Source: Aselliscus stoliczkanus (lineage: Eukaryota; Chordata; Mammalia; Chiroptera; Hipposideridae). Taken from it: DNA of 64,000 nucleotides. Below, one piece after another: positions 1 to 12,348 of the stretch (its first letter is position 1; every line of letters begins with the position of its first letter). The position numbers were made by a program, and so were the translations under genes. The stretch spans positions 69,478,687 to 69,542,686 of the forward strand of contig CM066732.1 of assembly GCA_033961575.1 (NCBI GenBank). Direction: 5' to 3'. The notes beneath the pieces are model-generated. The model was not told the origin of the DNA. It did not search any database and worked only from the letters and a program-made list of their open reading frames with translations.

Positions 1-488
1 AGAGAAAATTCTCCCTTACTCTTTTTGTGCTATTTAAGCTTTCAATGGATTGGATGAGGCCCTCTGAACTTGGCAATCGGTGTTCAAATACCCTCACAGT
101 CACACCCACAATAATGTTTAACCAAATATCTGGCTCATTCAAGTTGGCATAGAACTGACCATCACAAGTCCAGCTCCTCTCAACTTTGCACTCAAACACA
201 TCTTATTAAATTGCACTTAGTCTCCAAACAAAGACAGTGACAACAAAGTCATAATTCTGCCTAAATGATACAACTATCCTGTGTACAACCAAAATCACAC
301 TAACACCTTCTCCAGAAAAGAAGGAAAAGGAGGTCAAGTCCTGGCATGATATTTACTCTTTTCCTTGATATTGTATAACTGAAATACTATGAATTAAAGT
401 GAACAATTCTTAAATAGTATGATATAAAGTTAATACACGTTATGCTATATGATAAATAAATTAGAGAGAGAAGAAAATGAAGGTATTT

Positions 489-490
<2 letters not shown>
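1..490. other. unassigned non-coding sequence
   Basis: AT-rich sequence with no repeat family I recognise and no sustained open frame on either strand. It ends at a TA microsatellite. Confidence 0.4.

Positions 491-492
<2 letters not shown>

Positions 493-535
<43 letters not shown>
493..535. repeat. (TA)n microsatellite
   Basis: About 21 uninterrupted TA dinucleotides. Likely polymorphic in length and prone to assembly error. Confidence 0.95.
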
Positions 536-537
<2 letters not shown>

Positions 538-819
538 CATATTTGCTACAAGATAAGAAGAAATATTCATGACATGACAGTTACGCATTCCATTTCTGTA
601 ACTGGTCATTTGGCAATTTAAACTAACTTGTTCCCATTGTGTATTTCCTTCACTGTGAGCAAACATCTCAGCTGGTTGTGGTTCTTTACTTTGTGAGGTG
701 ACCCAAACTTTCATTCCTGAAGGGTCTAGACTCCTAGTGTTCCTGCCTGGATTTGGTGGTTGTATTTTTCCTTTCACCTTAATCACAGCATAGTAATACC
801 TTATCAGGGATCAGACAGA

Positions 820-1235
820 GTTCAACATTATTAAGGGTGTGCATGGGTTCTCCACCCCTGCTCCTAGGCAACGAAACTCTCAAGGCAATGGCTGAAATGA
901 TCTCAAAATTCTCAGCTGGACTAAACTTTAGAGAGGTTTCTTCTTGGCCCTATCCCTGGTCTCCCTTAGAGCATTTACTTTGAAAATTTGTAACTGCAAA
1001 CTCATTACCTGCTTCTTTGAAATACATGTAAACTTCCTTAGAAGCCTCTTGACAGTTTTAGGATCCAGGAAATGTCTTTCTTAAGGGCCCTGAGAATGAT
1101 CTCTTTGAAATATAAACATCAAAGTGTCCCAGTCTTTGTCTGAGAGTAAGAGTCAATGGGTGCCAATTAGCAAGCAAGTGGCCTAATCACAGAGAAAAAT
1201 AAATTCAGGAATAACAATTGTTAATTTCCAATAAC
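820..1235 (+). mobile_element. old ERV-type LTR fragment, family A copy 1
   Basis: This block aligns by eye with 9960-10495. Shared landmarks, in order, are a stretch on 'acatttaccttagaacac', the phrase 'ctttgaaatgtaaacat', 'caatgggtgcaaattggc' and 'cacagagaaaa' followed by 'caggaataac'. Spacing is preserved, so the two are copies of one dispersed family. The phrases resemble class I ERV LTRs of the MER31/MER34 kind, but I could not fix the subfamily. The 3' part with the polyadenylation region is poorly preserved here. Confidence 0.5.
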
Positions 1236-1297
1236 TCACATTTACACACAAATAACATCCCATTGATCAGCCTCTTACTAATGTCTTCCTCTTTACA

Positions 1298-1914
1298 GTC
1301 ATTCACAGCATAATGACCTTTCAGTCAATAGCAGACTCCTGGAGTAGATTGGTAATATAAGATTATAATGGAGCTGAAAAATTCCTTTTGCCTAGTGACA
1401 TCATAGCCATTGTAACATGGTAGCAAACACATTACTCATATGTTAGTGGTGATGTTGGTATAAATAAATCTGTGCTGCCAGTTATATTAAAGTATAGCAC
1501 ACATAATTATGTAGAGTGCATGATACTTGATAATAAACAACTATGTTACTAGTTTATGTTTTTAGTATATTATACTTTTTATTGTCATTTTAGAATGTAC
1601 TTTTTCTACTTATAAAAAATGTTTGCCATCAAACAGTATGCTGTGTTACTCAAGCAGCTGCTTCATATATCTCATTTACCTTATCTGTTGATTGCATCAT
1701 TTCATCTTGTGCTTGATTTAATCTCATGTTGTTTTGTAAAGTAACATGCTGTACAGGCTTGTAGCCTAGGACCACTAGGCTATACCTTCTAGCCTAAGTC
1801 TGTAGTAGACTATACCTTCTAGGTTTGCGTAAGTACACTCTATGGATGTTTGTACGATGATTAAATTTCCTAATAATGCATTTCTCAGAATGCATCTCTG
1901 TCACTGAGCAGTAC
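1298..1914. mobile_element. old non-autonomous DNA transposon with terminal inverted repeats
   Basis: The left end reads TACAGTCATTCACAGC and the right end contains 'gcatttctcagaatgcatc' and ends near AGTACTGT. Both match a mammal-wide element with CAGTCAT-type inverted ends whose body holds the phrase 'tttgtgtaagtacactctat', present here at 1823-1842 with one change. It is about 615 bp and spans both termini, so it is a full-length but decayed copy. No transposase frame is present. I cannot say with certainty whether it belongs to the Tigger/pogo or the hAT side. Confidence 0.55.
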
Positions 1915-1919
1915 TGTTT

Positions 1920-2640
1920 CATTGGCTCATCCTAGAGCTGAAAAATCCTTCTGAGTTTTCTTTTTCTTTTTTTTTTCTTAACTGAGAGCAATAATATTGA
2001 ATTAGGCTGGTAGCCCATTGGTTGGATTCATTCAGTAGCATTATTGAATAGATTGAACAGACTCATTCCATACCATAAAAAGAATTAATAATTGAAAATA
2101 ATCTAAAATGTTTAGGTCTTTAAAAAAATTCATATAATCACACTAATGTTAAGTCCATGAATAAAAAAACCCCAGAAACAACAAAAATCAGTCTTCTCCT
2201 GGAGCCCTCTGATTGTATCAAATTCTTTTAGATTTTAAGTGTCACTCCATGCCTATTTCTCAGTGAGAAATGTTTCCAAATTCTCAACTGATTGCTTTTA
2301 ACTTGATTTTTAAGATTTCATTGTCAAAGTACTTTGAGATCCCATATAGCTTTGTCTCCAGTAATTCAAGTTGGAAATAATTAGAAAAAAAACACAAACG
2401 AAAAACAAAAACAGAACATCAAAGTACATAAAGCTTCAACGACAGACCAGGAATAAGGATAAAGATGAAAGGCAGGTGAAAAAAAGCCAACCTCACCAGC
2501 ATTATTTGCAGCAGTCTCAGAAAAGAGCTGAGCTAAAACCTGTGAGACACTAAATAATTGAAGTTAAAATGATTTATACTCTTTTAATAGGTAAGTTCTT
2601 GCATAAAATTGTCATGGATGGAGTTAAGATTAAATTGTAC
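1920..2640. other. unassigned non-coding sequence
   Basis: It contains a poly-pyrimidine tract near 1960 and an A-rich stretch near 2380-2420. The 60-codon open frame at 2371-2553 is lysine- and glutamine-rich because of A-rich composition and shows no coding hallmark. Confidence 0.4.
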
Positions 2641-2649
2641 ATTGAAAGG

Positions 2650-3215
2650 GACCAAAATTTTGTCACCCCAAAATGTAGCTTTTGGGATATCGATTTTAAG
2701 TGGATTATTAAGAAACACAGACACAGAAAGGAACTTTGACTCTCTCCCTTTCTACCTAAAGCAATTCAAATAGAAAAAAACGGTTCCTTCAGGAAGGGAA
2801 CTTTAGCATAATTACCTTAACATATTCAATTTAGGATTTTTACCAGCCTGATTTGAATTAAGCATGATGGTAGAAAGGAAGGAACCCTGTAAAAATCTGT
2901 TCTGCTGGATGTTCCCCTTTGGCCCACTGTTTCTGGATTGACTAACAGGAATTCGTTTGCCCTGTGTTGTGCTTTTACTCAGCTACCTGTGAATTATTTC
3001 CCCTTTTAAATCCCAGAGTCCTGCCCCTTCTCTTAGCTCCAGAATAGAATATAAGCCTTAACTGCTCAATGCTTCTTTGGGTCTCATTATGACAACCCGC
3101 ATGTATATTTACTTAAACTTGGGCCATTTTCTCCTCTTATTCTGTTTCAGTTGATTTTATTATTAGTCCAGCTAGAAGAGCTTAAAGATGGGAGGAAAGT
3201 AATTTTTTTATGCCC
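2650..3215 (+). mobile_element. ERV-type LTR, family C
   Basis: The element starts near TGTCACCCCAAAATG and has a pyrimidine-rich middle ('cccttttaaatcccagagtc'). A block near 3040-3100 ('gaatataagccttaac', then 'gggtctcattatgac') resembles the promoter-to-U5 part of gammaretrovirus-like LTRs. There is no internal sequence next to it, so it behaves as a solo LTR. Its exact ends and subfamily are unresolved. Confidence 0.45.
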
Positions 3216-4184
3216 CCACAATATTTAAACAATTGAATGGAAAATATGGAGTAAGAATTCTATGGTATTAAATATTTGCTTAAATATGAATTTGAACAAT
3301 AGGCAGAAAATTTGAATCTGAGGAAACAAATCTCCATGCAAAGAAGAGAAAAATATTACAAGCATCCTTTGAAATGAGTTTTAAAATAGAAGAAAATTTG
3401 AATGGAAATTAATTTTTTGATACTAATTAATGGGCCTTATAATTACCAAATTTACTGGATATTTTATAACATAAAATTATAATAAATTATTTTCATAAGT
3501 TTTCTTTTTAAATCTCTTTTCTCATTAGGGTTTTAAGATCCTTAATCATGGCATTTTTGTAGGATTAAGAAAAGACACTATTTTTTATGTATATATAAAT
3601 GTTTTAATGGGCTCCCTGTCTAAAACATGAGTTTGTTGAGAACAGAACCAATTATTAATAATTTGAATATTTCCAATGGTTAACCCAGTGCTTTATCTAT
3701 AGTAGAAATATAATGTGTTTGATAATTTCAGCTGAATCAAAGTGAGAGACCAAAACATGTGCCCATACATGTTTAGCACAGGGTTAACAATGAATGTCAA
3801 AAACAACAAAATTAAGGTTCCTATGGGAGAAATAGTTTTCATATTCTAGGGCATCCATTAAATGTATGGAATATAGACATTTAAATTAGGTTCATGAAAA
3901 TTATACAGAAACATAGCTAATTATCTTATTAGGCAAACAGATGTGATAAAATATTACAAATACATTATGATTTCAAAAGATTTAGAACATGTGTACCTAA
4001 AACTAGGTGGAGGAATCACGTGACTTACCATGGTAGTATTTTGGAAGCATCTGTTAAAAGAGAAAACCACAGGCCCCAAATGGAGTCACACTAGTGAAGC
4101 AATCTGCCTGAAAAGACCTTTGCCACCCTTACCCGGAGGAAAGGAGCCCCTGCTTGAAACAATCTGTTCTTTTTTCATTACCTG
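3216..4184. other. unassigned AT-rich non-coding sequence
   Basis: No recognised repeat over most of it. A slightly GC-richer patch at 4010-4170 ('aaaccacaggccccaaatgg') looks like part of an old dispersed element, but I cannot name it. Confidence 0.35.
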
Positions 4185-4335
4185 TTAGTATTTTTTTAAA
4201 TTATAGTTGATATACAATATTATATTAGTTTACAAGTACATAAAATAGTTATTAGACGTTATATGCCATATGAAGTGATCACCCTGGTAAGTACTGGACA
4301 CCATACATAGTTACAATAATTCCTTTCTTTTCTTT
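4185..4335 (-). mobile_element. L1 3' end fragment (antisense)
   Basis: The phrase 'aaattatagttgatataca' followed by 'gaagtgatcaccctggtaag' and 'accatacatagttacaat' is the reverse of the 3' UTR of older mammalian L1M subfamilies. The same 3' UTR appears in longer form at 45110-45800. Only the 3' tip is present. Confidence 0.7.
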
Positions 4336-5476
4336 TGCTAATAACTTTCTTGTCCTGCTCAGTTTCTGCCTATAGAAATCTTTAATTTTGTACAATTTAT
4401 CAGAGCACCTTTCTTTTTATTAGCTGGGATGCTGCCAGATTCATGAATCACTCAATAAAAGCAATTAGATCTTCAAATTCACTTGATTGAATTTTTGTTC
4501 TTCAATCACATCCAAAATGTATTTTTCTCTATTTTATTCAATTTTCTATATTAAAAATATGTTAAGTTGTTTTTAAGAATTTCTTGACTCATGTTTGACA
4601 GCATATGTCTACCATGAGGGAATTAAAATCATTTTATCAAAGGGATGAAAAACAAAAAAGATATACATACAATAGTATCCCAACAGTGTGAGCCAAACTA
4701 AACTCATAACCAGCATTATTCTGGAACTGAAAATCAAAGTTACATGGTACAAAGACAGCAAGGACATAACAAGCTTAAGCTATTTTGCTTATACATTTCG
4801 AAGTCTTTGTAAAAACAAAATAAAACTGGCCAAACACTCTGGAGAATGTACTCTATTCCCCAAATGTGCACATGTCCAAAAGGCCTTTGGTTGTCATTTT
4901 GGTTTTAGACTAAATAAAATGTGTGGGCTATTGAAAGACTGAAACAGTTCAGTGAACAGCAACACATTAGAATTTGTAAAGGATACCTAGGGGCCATAGA
5001 CAGCCTTTCATTGTAATTTTTATCTGTCTTTTTGTCAATGTCCTCTAACAGCTACACATAAGCACTAGGCCTAGAAAACATCAAGTACCAGCTTTTGTAC
5101 CAGCTTTTGTCTTTTTTCTGTACCAGCTTTTGTCTTTTATTTTGGCTGAATCTATTAACAAACTCACCATACATTTTTTTCTATAATAATTTCTGATACA
5201 ATGTTCTTCATTTATCCTATTTTCCCTAACCTGCAGCCATGTTTGCTATTAGGAAAAACAAATTAATACCATTCTATGATTTTTCTTTTTCACCAGAAAA
5301 CACGATTTTCCTTTTCTTTGGGAAACTTAGCTTTGTCCCTATGGTAATAAAAAGGATATGAAAATATACATTTTTAAATTTCTGTTCTAGAAAACACCTA
5401 ATGTACCTTTTTAGTTTATGCTTTTAACACTTTGTTTTAAGATTATATAGACATACCCGGATTTCCTTGCTTTTCT
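4336..5476. other. unassigned sequence with a short tandem repeat
   Basis: No mobile element recognised. At 5089-5142 the 13-mer TACCAGCTTTTGT occurs three times in close succession, the last two followed by CTTTT. The open frame at 4688-4942 has no splice signals or protein motif and is probably chance. Confidence 0.4.
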
Positions 5477-5590
5477 TTTTTTTTTTTTTTTTTTTTTGAG
5501 GGCAGTGTCACTGGCCCTCACATGTGGGACCGAACCGGGGCCGCTGGCTTCCCAAGCCAGCGCTTAACCACTGCACCACTCGGCCGGCCC
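5477..5590 (-). mobile_element. tRNA-derived SINE, short Rhin-like monomer
   Basis: A minus-strand SINE of about 114 bp. Read on the minus strand it has a tRNA-like head with A box (GTGGTTAAGCGC) and B box (GGTTCGGTCCC), a stem CTGGC-TTGGGAA-GCCAG like an anticodon arm, a short body ending in CACTGCCCTC, and a poly(A) tail. Perfect 13-bp target-site duplications TCCTTGCTTTTCT flank it at 5464-5476 and 5591-5603. The perfect duplication suggests a fairly young insertion. Confidence 0.9.
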
Positions 5591-5786
5591 TCCTTGCTTT
5601 TCTAAAGAGAATCACGCAAGACCTGCTTAGTCTTTGCAAAGTTTACAAAGCAGCAACAAGTGTCTATCTTCTTTATGTTATCAGATTGTGTGTGTATGAG
5701 TGTGTGTGTATTTCCTCAGGGTTGGTTAAAAATGTGATATGTTATGATGAAGACATAGCCATCTGTATCTCTAGAAATTAAAAACT

Positions 5787-6125
5787 GAATATTATGCTAA
5801 GCTAAATAAGTCAGACAGAAAAAGTCGAGAACCACATGATTTCACTGATATGTGGTATAAAACTGAACACAAGGAAGGAAAGACAAACAAAAGAAGAAAA
5901 AAATCTCATAGACACAAACAATAGTTTAGTTTTTGCCAGAAGGTAAGGGAGCAAGGGGTGGTAAATGAGGGTAAACAGGATCCAATACGGTGATGGAAGG
6001 AGAACTGACTCTGTGAGGTGAACACACAATATGATATATAGATGATGCACCCATAATTGTACACCTGAAACCTATGTAGTTTTACTAACAATTGTCACCC
6101 CAATAAACTTTAATTAAAAACGAAC
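5787..6125 (+). mobile_element. L1 3' end fragment, younger bat-type subfamily
   Basis: The block starts at 'atgctaagctaaataagtc' in the 3' UTR and runs to the terminal phrase 'tgtcaccccaataaac', then an A-rich end. It is related to the L1 tail at 56010-56860 and, in antisense, to those at 38870-39010 and 60550-60645. It is truncated at the 5' side. Short open frames on either strand inside it are not genes. Confidence 0.85.
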
Positions 6126-6969
6126 ACCTGAAATCAGTCACTATGTTCACATCAACCACAAAACAATTAGATATTAAACCAGAAATTTAAGTGGGTCAAA
6201 TAAGAGGAAATAATTCAGGATAATCCATTTGAAAATTAGCATTATGCCTTATGCAATATTTTCAAATTAAATTAAATTATCCAGGATTTAAACATATTAA
6301 ACATGCACATTGTGATTCTCATATGTAATTCATGAATCACTCACTGTAAGGGATCCTCTCAAATGTAAAATAAAATAGTTTTAGTGGAAGTTTTGCTTTT
6401 TGTTTCTTAGTGTTTTTATCAAGTAAAAGACTCCAGTACTTAATTTCTTCTCAAAGCTTTATGAAAAGTTTCACCTTGTATATGTTCAAAATAAAGATAT
6501 CCACAAGTAAAGACAATTAAGAAATATATACTTTTATATAAACTTTAATTCATACAATTTATATGTAGTGCCAAATAATTTTAATGTAAATTCATGACTC
6601 AAAGCTATATAAAGGAACATGTCAATAACGTCATTTTACTTATTTATTATTGAGAAAATAAGTAAGATGTTTTAAGAAATGATTCAAAGGAGAAATCAAA
6701 GAATGGACATATTTGTAAACCAACAGAAATGCAAAATTGACTTATACCACATCGGTGTAATGAATTTTTTCTTGAACCAGAAAATAATTAATTTGCATTT
6801 GTGGAAATAAACAAAGACCAAACTCACTGATCTGTGACCCTGGCTTGAACAATAGGCAGAGAAGGCCTATATTCTACTCTGTGATTCTCTTTCTTAGGAA
6901 AAACAACACTTTAAGACAGCATGACCCAAAACAGTTAACACTGAGGAATCAAAGAAGAAAGATTCATTT
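6126..6969. other. unassigned AT-rich non-coding sequence
   Basis: No repeat family, coding frame or RNA gene recognised. Confidence 0.4.
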
Positions 6970-7500
6970 GGTGTGAAACTATGAATAAATTTACCTGCAA
7001 AGATGGACTCCTCATGGTCAACCAAAGGCCCACATTTTATAAACAGTAAAAACCCAGCAGCCATTTATTGACAGGAGCTTCTTATACTCTGTATACTGGG
7101 AAGAATCTCAGACTGAACTCTCAGCTTCCTGCACTATTCCTTGCTTTTTTACACTGAGTCAACTGCTATAGGGGAATTTATGGTTTCTTCTTTCTTCCAG
7201 TAGACTAAGACCTGTCCTGTCTAATCAGAACTGTTTCATAATGACCAATCATGATACATAATGCCAACCAATCAGGACTATGTGATTAGGATAATTCAGA
7301 AGTGTATGAATTTGGATACCTCATTTACACATAACAGACTTAATTAGAACCTGGGTGGAAAATTTTGCTATAAAAGGTGGTCTCCCCTTTGTCTTGGCAG
7401 AACACAATTTAAGTTGATACCTGAATCTGTGTCTTCTGGGCTGCAGCTCCTTTTGATTAAATAATCACTTTTTATATTTTATTACAATCTAAAATTGATT
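6970..7500 (+). mobile_element. ERV-type LTR, family B copy 1
   Basis: It shares with 23134-23334 plus 25830-26170 the ordered phrases 'aagatggactcctcatggt', 'ctgagtcaa', 'gactaagacctgtcc', repeated CCAAT-type motifs in the form 'accaatcaggactgtgtg', a 'tataaaaggtggtctccc' promoter-like block and a U5-like part near 7400-7480. Clustered CCAAT boxes ahead of a TATA-like box are typical of class I ERV LTRs. No internal retroviral sequence adjoins it, so it is probably a solo LTR. It serves as an uninterrupted reference for reading the broken copy at 23-26 kb. Confidence 0.65.
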
Positions 7501-7639
7501 TGGTTTATAACACAAAAGACAGCAAAGAGGTATGAAAAAGAATGGCTTGATTCTACCAAGGATAAGAATGCCAAGTAAATCAGAATCACTAACAAAATTC
7601 AGGTATCAAACCAAAGAATAAATAGCCCAGGAACTCAAC

Positions 7640-8235
7640 ATAAAGAGAGTGGAGCTCAGAGCTCTATGCTGATTTACCACAGCCATTAACATGCTGATTT
7701 ACCACATCTTCAAAGACTATGCCATCTGTAAGCAGCAAAGCACAGGGGTCTCTGTGGGCATTGCACCTGGTCAAAGTCTGTGGCCTGTGGGGACAAGTAG
7801 TGCAGACTGGGCTGGTCACAGTGGGACTTCCTCTGTAACTATGGAAATAAACCAACTAAATAAGAGCAAGCTATTTATGTAGAGGTTGCTATAGCAAGGA
7901 TGTCAGCCACTATACTTGCACTTGGTACAGACTCACAAGCAGACAGGAGTGGGAAAGATTTATAGGGGAAAAAAGAGAAAGCTTCCAGTATGCCCTGATT
8001 GAGGTCATCGGCATGGGGGAGCTGTAGGCAAGCTAACTAGAATTGGGGCATCTTACATGATTGATTAGGGACAAAAGTTAGGGAAGTTGCCAGTTAATAA
8101 TCAAACCATGGTCATTTTGAGCTGATTGTTCAGAAGATATGTTTGACTTCCTGGATTATTACCAGAAACAGCAGTCTGGCTTCCCACAAAACTTATATAT
8201 AAGACTTAGAGCAGGCTGGCTTCATGGTAGATCAT
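7640..8235. mobile_element. LTR-like dispersed repeat, family D copy 1
   Basis: The part at 7880-8060 aligns with 49610-49760. Shared phrases include 'acagcaagggagtcag' (diverged here), 'cttggtacagactca', 'gacaggagtgggaaagat', 'ttatagggg' and 'tgccctgattgaggt'. The left part contains a 17-bp direct repeat ATGCTGATTTACCACAN at about 7667 and 7692. The shape suggests an LTR in antisense, but orientation and family are uncertain. Open frames on both strands at 7664-7882 lie in this repeat. Confidence 0.45.
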
Positions 8236-8874
8236 TGTAGAAGAGTTGATTTTCAAGGTTATTTTTAAAGATGAATGTATACCATTTATTTAAATAATTA
8301 AGAATCTACTGAAAAATGTATAAAAATATCTTTGTTTACTTAAAAAATATCTTAAATTTTCATGAGAGTAGTTGCATATGGATTTAATATCCCTAACCTA
8401 TATGTGTGTGTAGTTAGTATATAATACATACCTGCTGTATATGTGTTTATATGTTGCATGTATATGTATATATGTACAGATATGTTATATATGCATTTTT
8501 AGCCATTAAAATGGCCACTTTTTATTTACCACCATATTTTCAAATAGAAAAATCAGAATGTAAATTTTCTGTTCTTACTGAATTATTTCTTCTTTCCTTC
8601 AATACAAATATTTTCTAACCATATCTTCAAATTGATTAGTCTGAGTATGGAAGAGAGGATGGGAAAAGATTTGAAGTCTACTAGTGAGTAGTAGTTGTTG
8701 ATACTTTTCACATATGAAACAATTAAAGTTATTATTATAATGTCAAATACTTTTCCTTACTACTTTTTATTATTTGTTTCTATGATGGGTTTCCAGGAAT
8801 ATGTGTGATGAGTGTCAGAAATAAGTGTTATGATAATTAACTACCGATAATAATAACTCTCCATTATGAAAAGT
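8236..8874. other. unassigned AT-rich non-coding sequence
   Basis: Contains an alternating purine-pyrimidine TATG-rich patch at about 8400-8495 and nothing else recognised. Confidence 0.4.
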
Positions 8875-9115
8875 CATACTCTGTGCCTGAAACTATTCTA
8901 AGTTCCTTTTATTAGCTTATTTCAACCTCACAAGAACATAAGAACTATTATTATCATTCCTGCTTTACAGATGATAAAGAGGACTAAGAGTTGGAGAGAC
9001 TGAGATTTAGTTGCCTTTAGTCACCTACCAGTCGTGGAGCCAGGATTTGAATCCAAGTATCTAGCTCTATAGTTTGTTTATTTAACCCGTCTAGCACACT
9101 GCTACTATAAAGAAG
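8875..9115 (+). mobile_element. MIR SINE, nearly full length
   Basis: Classical MIR order: 'ctgtgcctgaaactattcta', 'cctcacaagaacata', 'attattatcattcctgct', 'ttacagatgataaag', then 'ggagccaggatttgaatcc' and 'agcacactgctac'. This is the most complete MIR in the window. MIRs are old tRNA-derived SINEs mobilised by L2. Confidence 0.9.
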
Positions 9116-9389
9116 GTAGTAAATAGAATACTATTTCCATGGACCTATATTTTACTTTACTTTGTATTTACAAAAAAAAATTGTTTGTTTTCATTAATAA
9201 AAAATAGAACCCATAATCAAAATAAGTTAATCAAAGTAATACATAATCCTATAAAATTCAGTATACGACAAGTAATTGACACCTGCAATAATGATTCATA
9301 TGTAATTCATCCTATAACCCTCAAAATACTGTTCTTTAGGAGGGAGTACGGCAGAATGAGAACACAGAATTTACAGTAATCATTAACCT

Positions 9390-9612
9390 TTATAGGACAC
9401 TTACAATGCGTTAGTCATTTTACTGAAAATTTCCTTTGCTATTGAATATGTCTCATGTAATGTTCATACTGGATACTAGTATTGTCCCTTATCTATAGAT
9501 AAGGACTAAGACAAAGAAAAGTTAAGTGAGCTGACTGATATCATAAAGCTGGTATTAACAGAGACATGACTCAATGCAGGATCATTCCAAAGCTTATCCT
9601 TTGTGGGGAAAT
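9390..9612 (+). mobile_element. MIR SINE, diverged
   Basis: The order 'taggacacttacaatgcgtt', 'tctatagataaggactaag', 'aagttaagtgagctg' follows MIR with more substitutions than the copy at 8.9 kb. Confidence 0.7.
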
Positions 9613-9959
9613 CTGGGGTTAATTTCAATTCAGTCACATATTCAATGACTAATCTAGATAATTTAGTTTTCCTTAGAACCAATTGCTCCCTCTTTTGTGA
9701 GTTGGCAATATCTGTTTCAAAAGATATTTTTAAAAACTCTAAATATTAACGTTCTTGTCAATTAATAGAAACCCTTAAATGGCAGACATTAATATTTATT
9801 AATACTTTTTGGCACCGTGATCATCATATAGGTGTACTTACTTGTTTTGAATAGTCTGTAATGTTTTTCTGTAAATTAATGTTGAAATAATAGTAATAGT
9901 AACCAATATAGTTTTAATGCTTCATTTAGCTTGATTAAACTTGAGACATATTTCTTCTT

Positions 9960-10495
9960 TTTTAGAAAGGGATACTAGGTCTCTGAACTTTCTTTTCTTG
10001 GAACATTTACCTTAGAACACTTATAACTGTAAATTCCTTCTCTGCTCCTGTGAAATATATGTAAATCTGCCAGGTTCTTGCCCATTTTAAAACAAAGAAC
10101 TGTCTTCCTTAAGGAAAATAGAACCACCTCTTTGAAATGTAAACATGGAAAGAAATAGCACCCTTATCTCCTAATCTCTGAGGGAAAGCAGAAGCCTAAC
10201 TTCAATGGGTGCAAATTGGCATAAATGGCCCAATTACAGAGAAAACATTTGCACACTCAGGAATAACTAAATAGTTGACATACCTATTCATCAAGCTTTC
10301 CGCCATTGCCTCCTGAATGTGCTTTTCCACTAGCATACCCAGTGCTTAAATCTCTGTCCTACTCCCAGCCTTCCCTTGTCCCCTCCCACCGTGAAGCTGA
10401 GTTCAGTCTCACTCCCCTATTACATTAGTATCAGAATAAAATCAACTTAATTTTTTCTCGTATTGTCAGGTGCCTTTTTTCCTTTAACGCCTAGA
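9960..10495 (+). mobile_element. old ERV-type LTR, family A copy 2
   Basis: More complete partner of the block at 820-1235. Past the shared region it continues through a pyrimidine-rich segment ('cttcccttgtcccctcccac') to an AATAAA polyadenylation signal near 10434 and a short U5-like end. That arrangement supports plus orientation and LTR identity. Confidence 0.55.
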
Positions 10496-11659
10496 AGGTT
10501 TTTTTAATGTGATGCTTACCTATAGAACACCTTCAATATGAAGGCTTTTGCCTAATTACTAATAAACAATGTGAAATGCATCTTGCAAAACAGATAAATC
10601 TGCCACGAGGGTCTTTGTTTAGAGGCTGGAGCTTTAATGCACACATATAAGAATGGGAGTTGTCTTTGCAGCACATTATGTTATTGCATTCTATGATCCT
10701 CTGCAGCAGTAACAAGCTCTAAGGTGTTTTCTAGAGTGATAAAATATTTAATAAAAATAAGGAAAGAGGCACAGGAGACCTCAGCAGTTCTTTTGCCCTT
10801 TGGAATACATTACTCGCCTGAAAGCTATTAGCTTTAATACTCCCTTCCAGTAAAAACTATAATTCATCCTCTAAAAGCAAAGGGACTTAACTGGATCTGT
10901 GAAATTTCTCTTCTTCTTCATTCAAGGTCTTAGACTTGATCTAATATATCATCTCTTTGCATGCACAGGGTGATAATGTGATGGACAAGGTATTACAATG
11001 ATGTCATTTTCCTTATCAACTAACAATCAGCAAATCTTCAGTGCTAAAAGGACAGTGGTAACTTGGTCAATTACCTGTTAATTTTGTGCACTGATGTGAA
11101 GAAATCTGAGATGAGCATACCACTGACCTTATGAGGTTACTCTCCCATGAATTGTTAATGATTCTCTTCACAGAGTAATAGTATCCCTAGGCCATCCATT
11201 TTATTTTTCTTAAATAAGAGCTAAATTCATTGATTGGTCAAACTCTGCCACCAAAGCAGGCCCTCCAGAATAAAGAGTCACATTGTTGGCGCCATACTAG
11301 TGAATATAATAGCATTAAGTTCTCTCATAACATTCTATATTTCCACAGGTCCATTTTGAAAAAAATGGACTAAATATCAAGGCCTCCTTTTGAAGAAAAC
11401 TTGTCTGTTATACTACAAAATGAAATTATGGTGTGATAACAAGAAATAATCTCAAGAATTAATTATGTGAATATTTACTCTGTCTTTTCAAAACAATTGG
11501 ACATTTTATAATGCTAAAAAATTTTAAATGTGTTGAAACTTGTTTAAAATATTTATTGACTTATAATTATTTATGAATATAAGTCAGTAAAATGGTTGAG
11601 ATTTCCATTTTGAAATTGTATAAGGTTGATAAACATAGCGATGATAAGAATGTATTAAA
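10496..11659. other. unassigned sequence without recognised repeats
   Basis: No repeat signature over about 1.1 kb, unusual for this window. Composition is balanced relative to the surroundings. It could hold conserved non-coding sequence, but I cannot test conservation. Confidence 0.35.
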
Positions 11660-11880
11660 CAGCTACTATATGCAACTAGTTAGGCATGCATTATCTAATA
11701 TAATCTTCAACAACCCTATGAGGTACTTACTATTATTATTTATCTTTTCCATGAAAGGAAACAGAGTTGTGGTAGATTTATATAATTTAGGACAGTGGCC
11801 CCAGCTAGTGAGCTGCAAAGCTGGGGTTTGGAACTCACCCACCTCCATCTAATGACAGCAGTGTCTTATACCTCTCACAG
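11660..11880 (+). mobile_element. MIR SINE
   Basis: Ordered MIR phrases: 'ctactatatgcaactagtta', 'cttcaacaaccctatgaggt', 'acttactattattatt', 'gaaaggaaacagag', 'ggacagtggccccagctagtg', 'gctggggtttggaac'. Open frames on both strands here are incidental. Confidence 0.85.
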
Positions 11881-12348
11881 AAAGAAAAAAAAAAAATTCT
11901 TCATAGCATTTCTATTTAATTTCAAAGAGAATCCTATCATTTTTTCCATCTCTTTTTTTTATGTGACTTTCCATCAGTGATACTAGTTTGCATATCACAA
12001 GGCTTTTCTATTAACCCTGCTGATTTGAAATGTTTTTATAATGGAAATGTATAGACTTACATCATTTTCCTTATAGCCTATCATATTGAGTCATGTGATA
12101 ACTTTTAATAGAGTATACAACCTGGGTCCTTTGATGGAAATAACTAAGTATTCAAACAGTGTTTGATCATAATAACCCAGCAATGATCAGAATGGGAGGA
12201 TGAAGTGTCTGTTCCACCCCAGACAGGAGAGAAGGGCCATCTCTACCCCAGCAAATTTAAAGATGATGAATTAACCTTTTCTTGATGACTATATGTTTGT
12301 AAAAGTATTATTTCTGATAGAAAACACAGGGACATATTTTTCCTGCAG
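11881..12348 (+). other. sequence upstream of the candidate exon; possible intron end
   Basis: No repeat recognised. The last 20 bases form a plausible 3' splice site: a pyrimidine run ('tatttttcctgcag') directly before the open segment that starts at 12349. Confidence 0.35.

Noticed and set aside
5477..5590. Possible functional tRNA gene
   Set aside because: It has A and B boxes and an anticodon-like arm, but no intact acceptor stem. It continues into a SINE body with poly(A) and target duplications. The same applies to all other copies.
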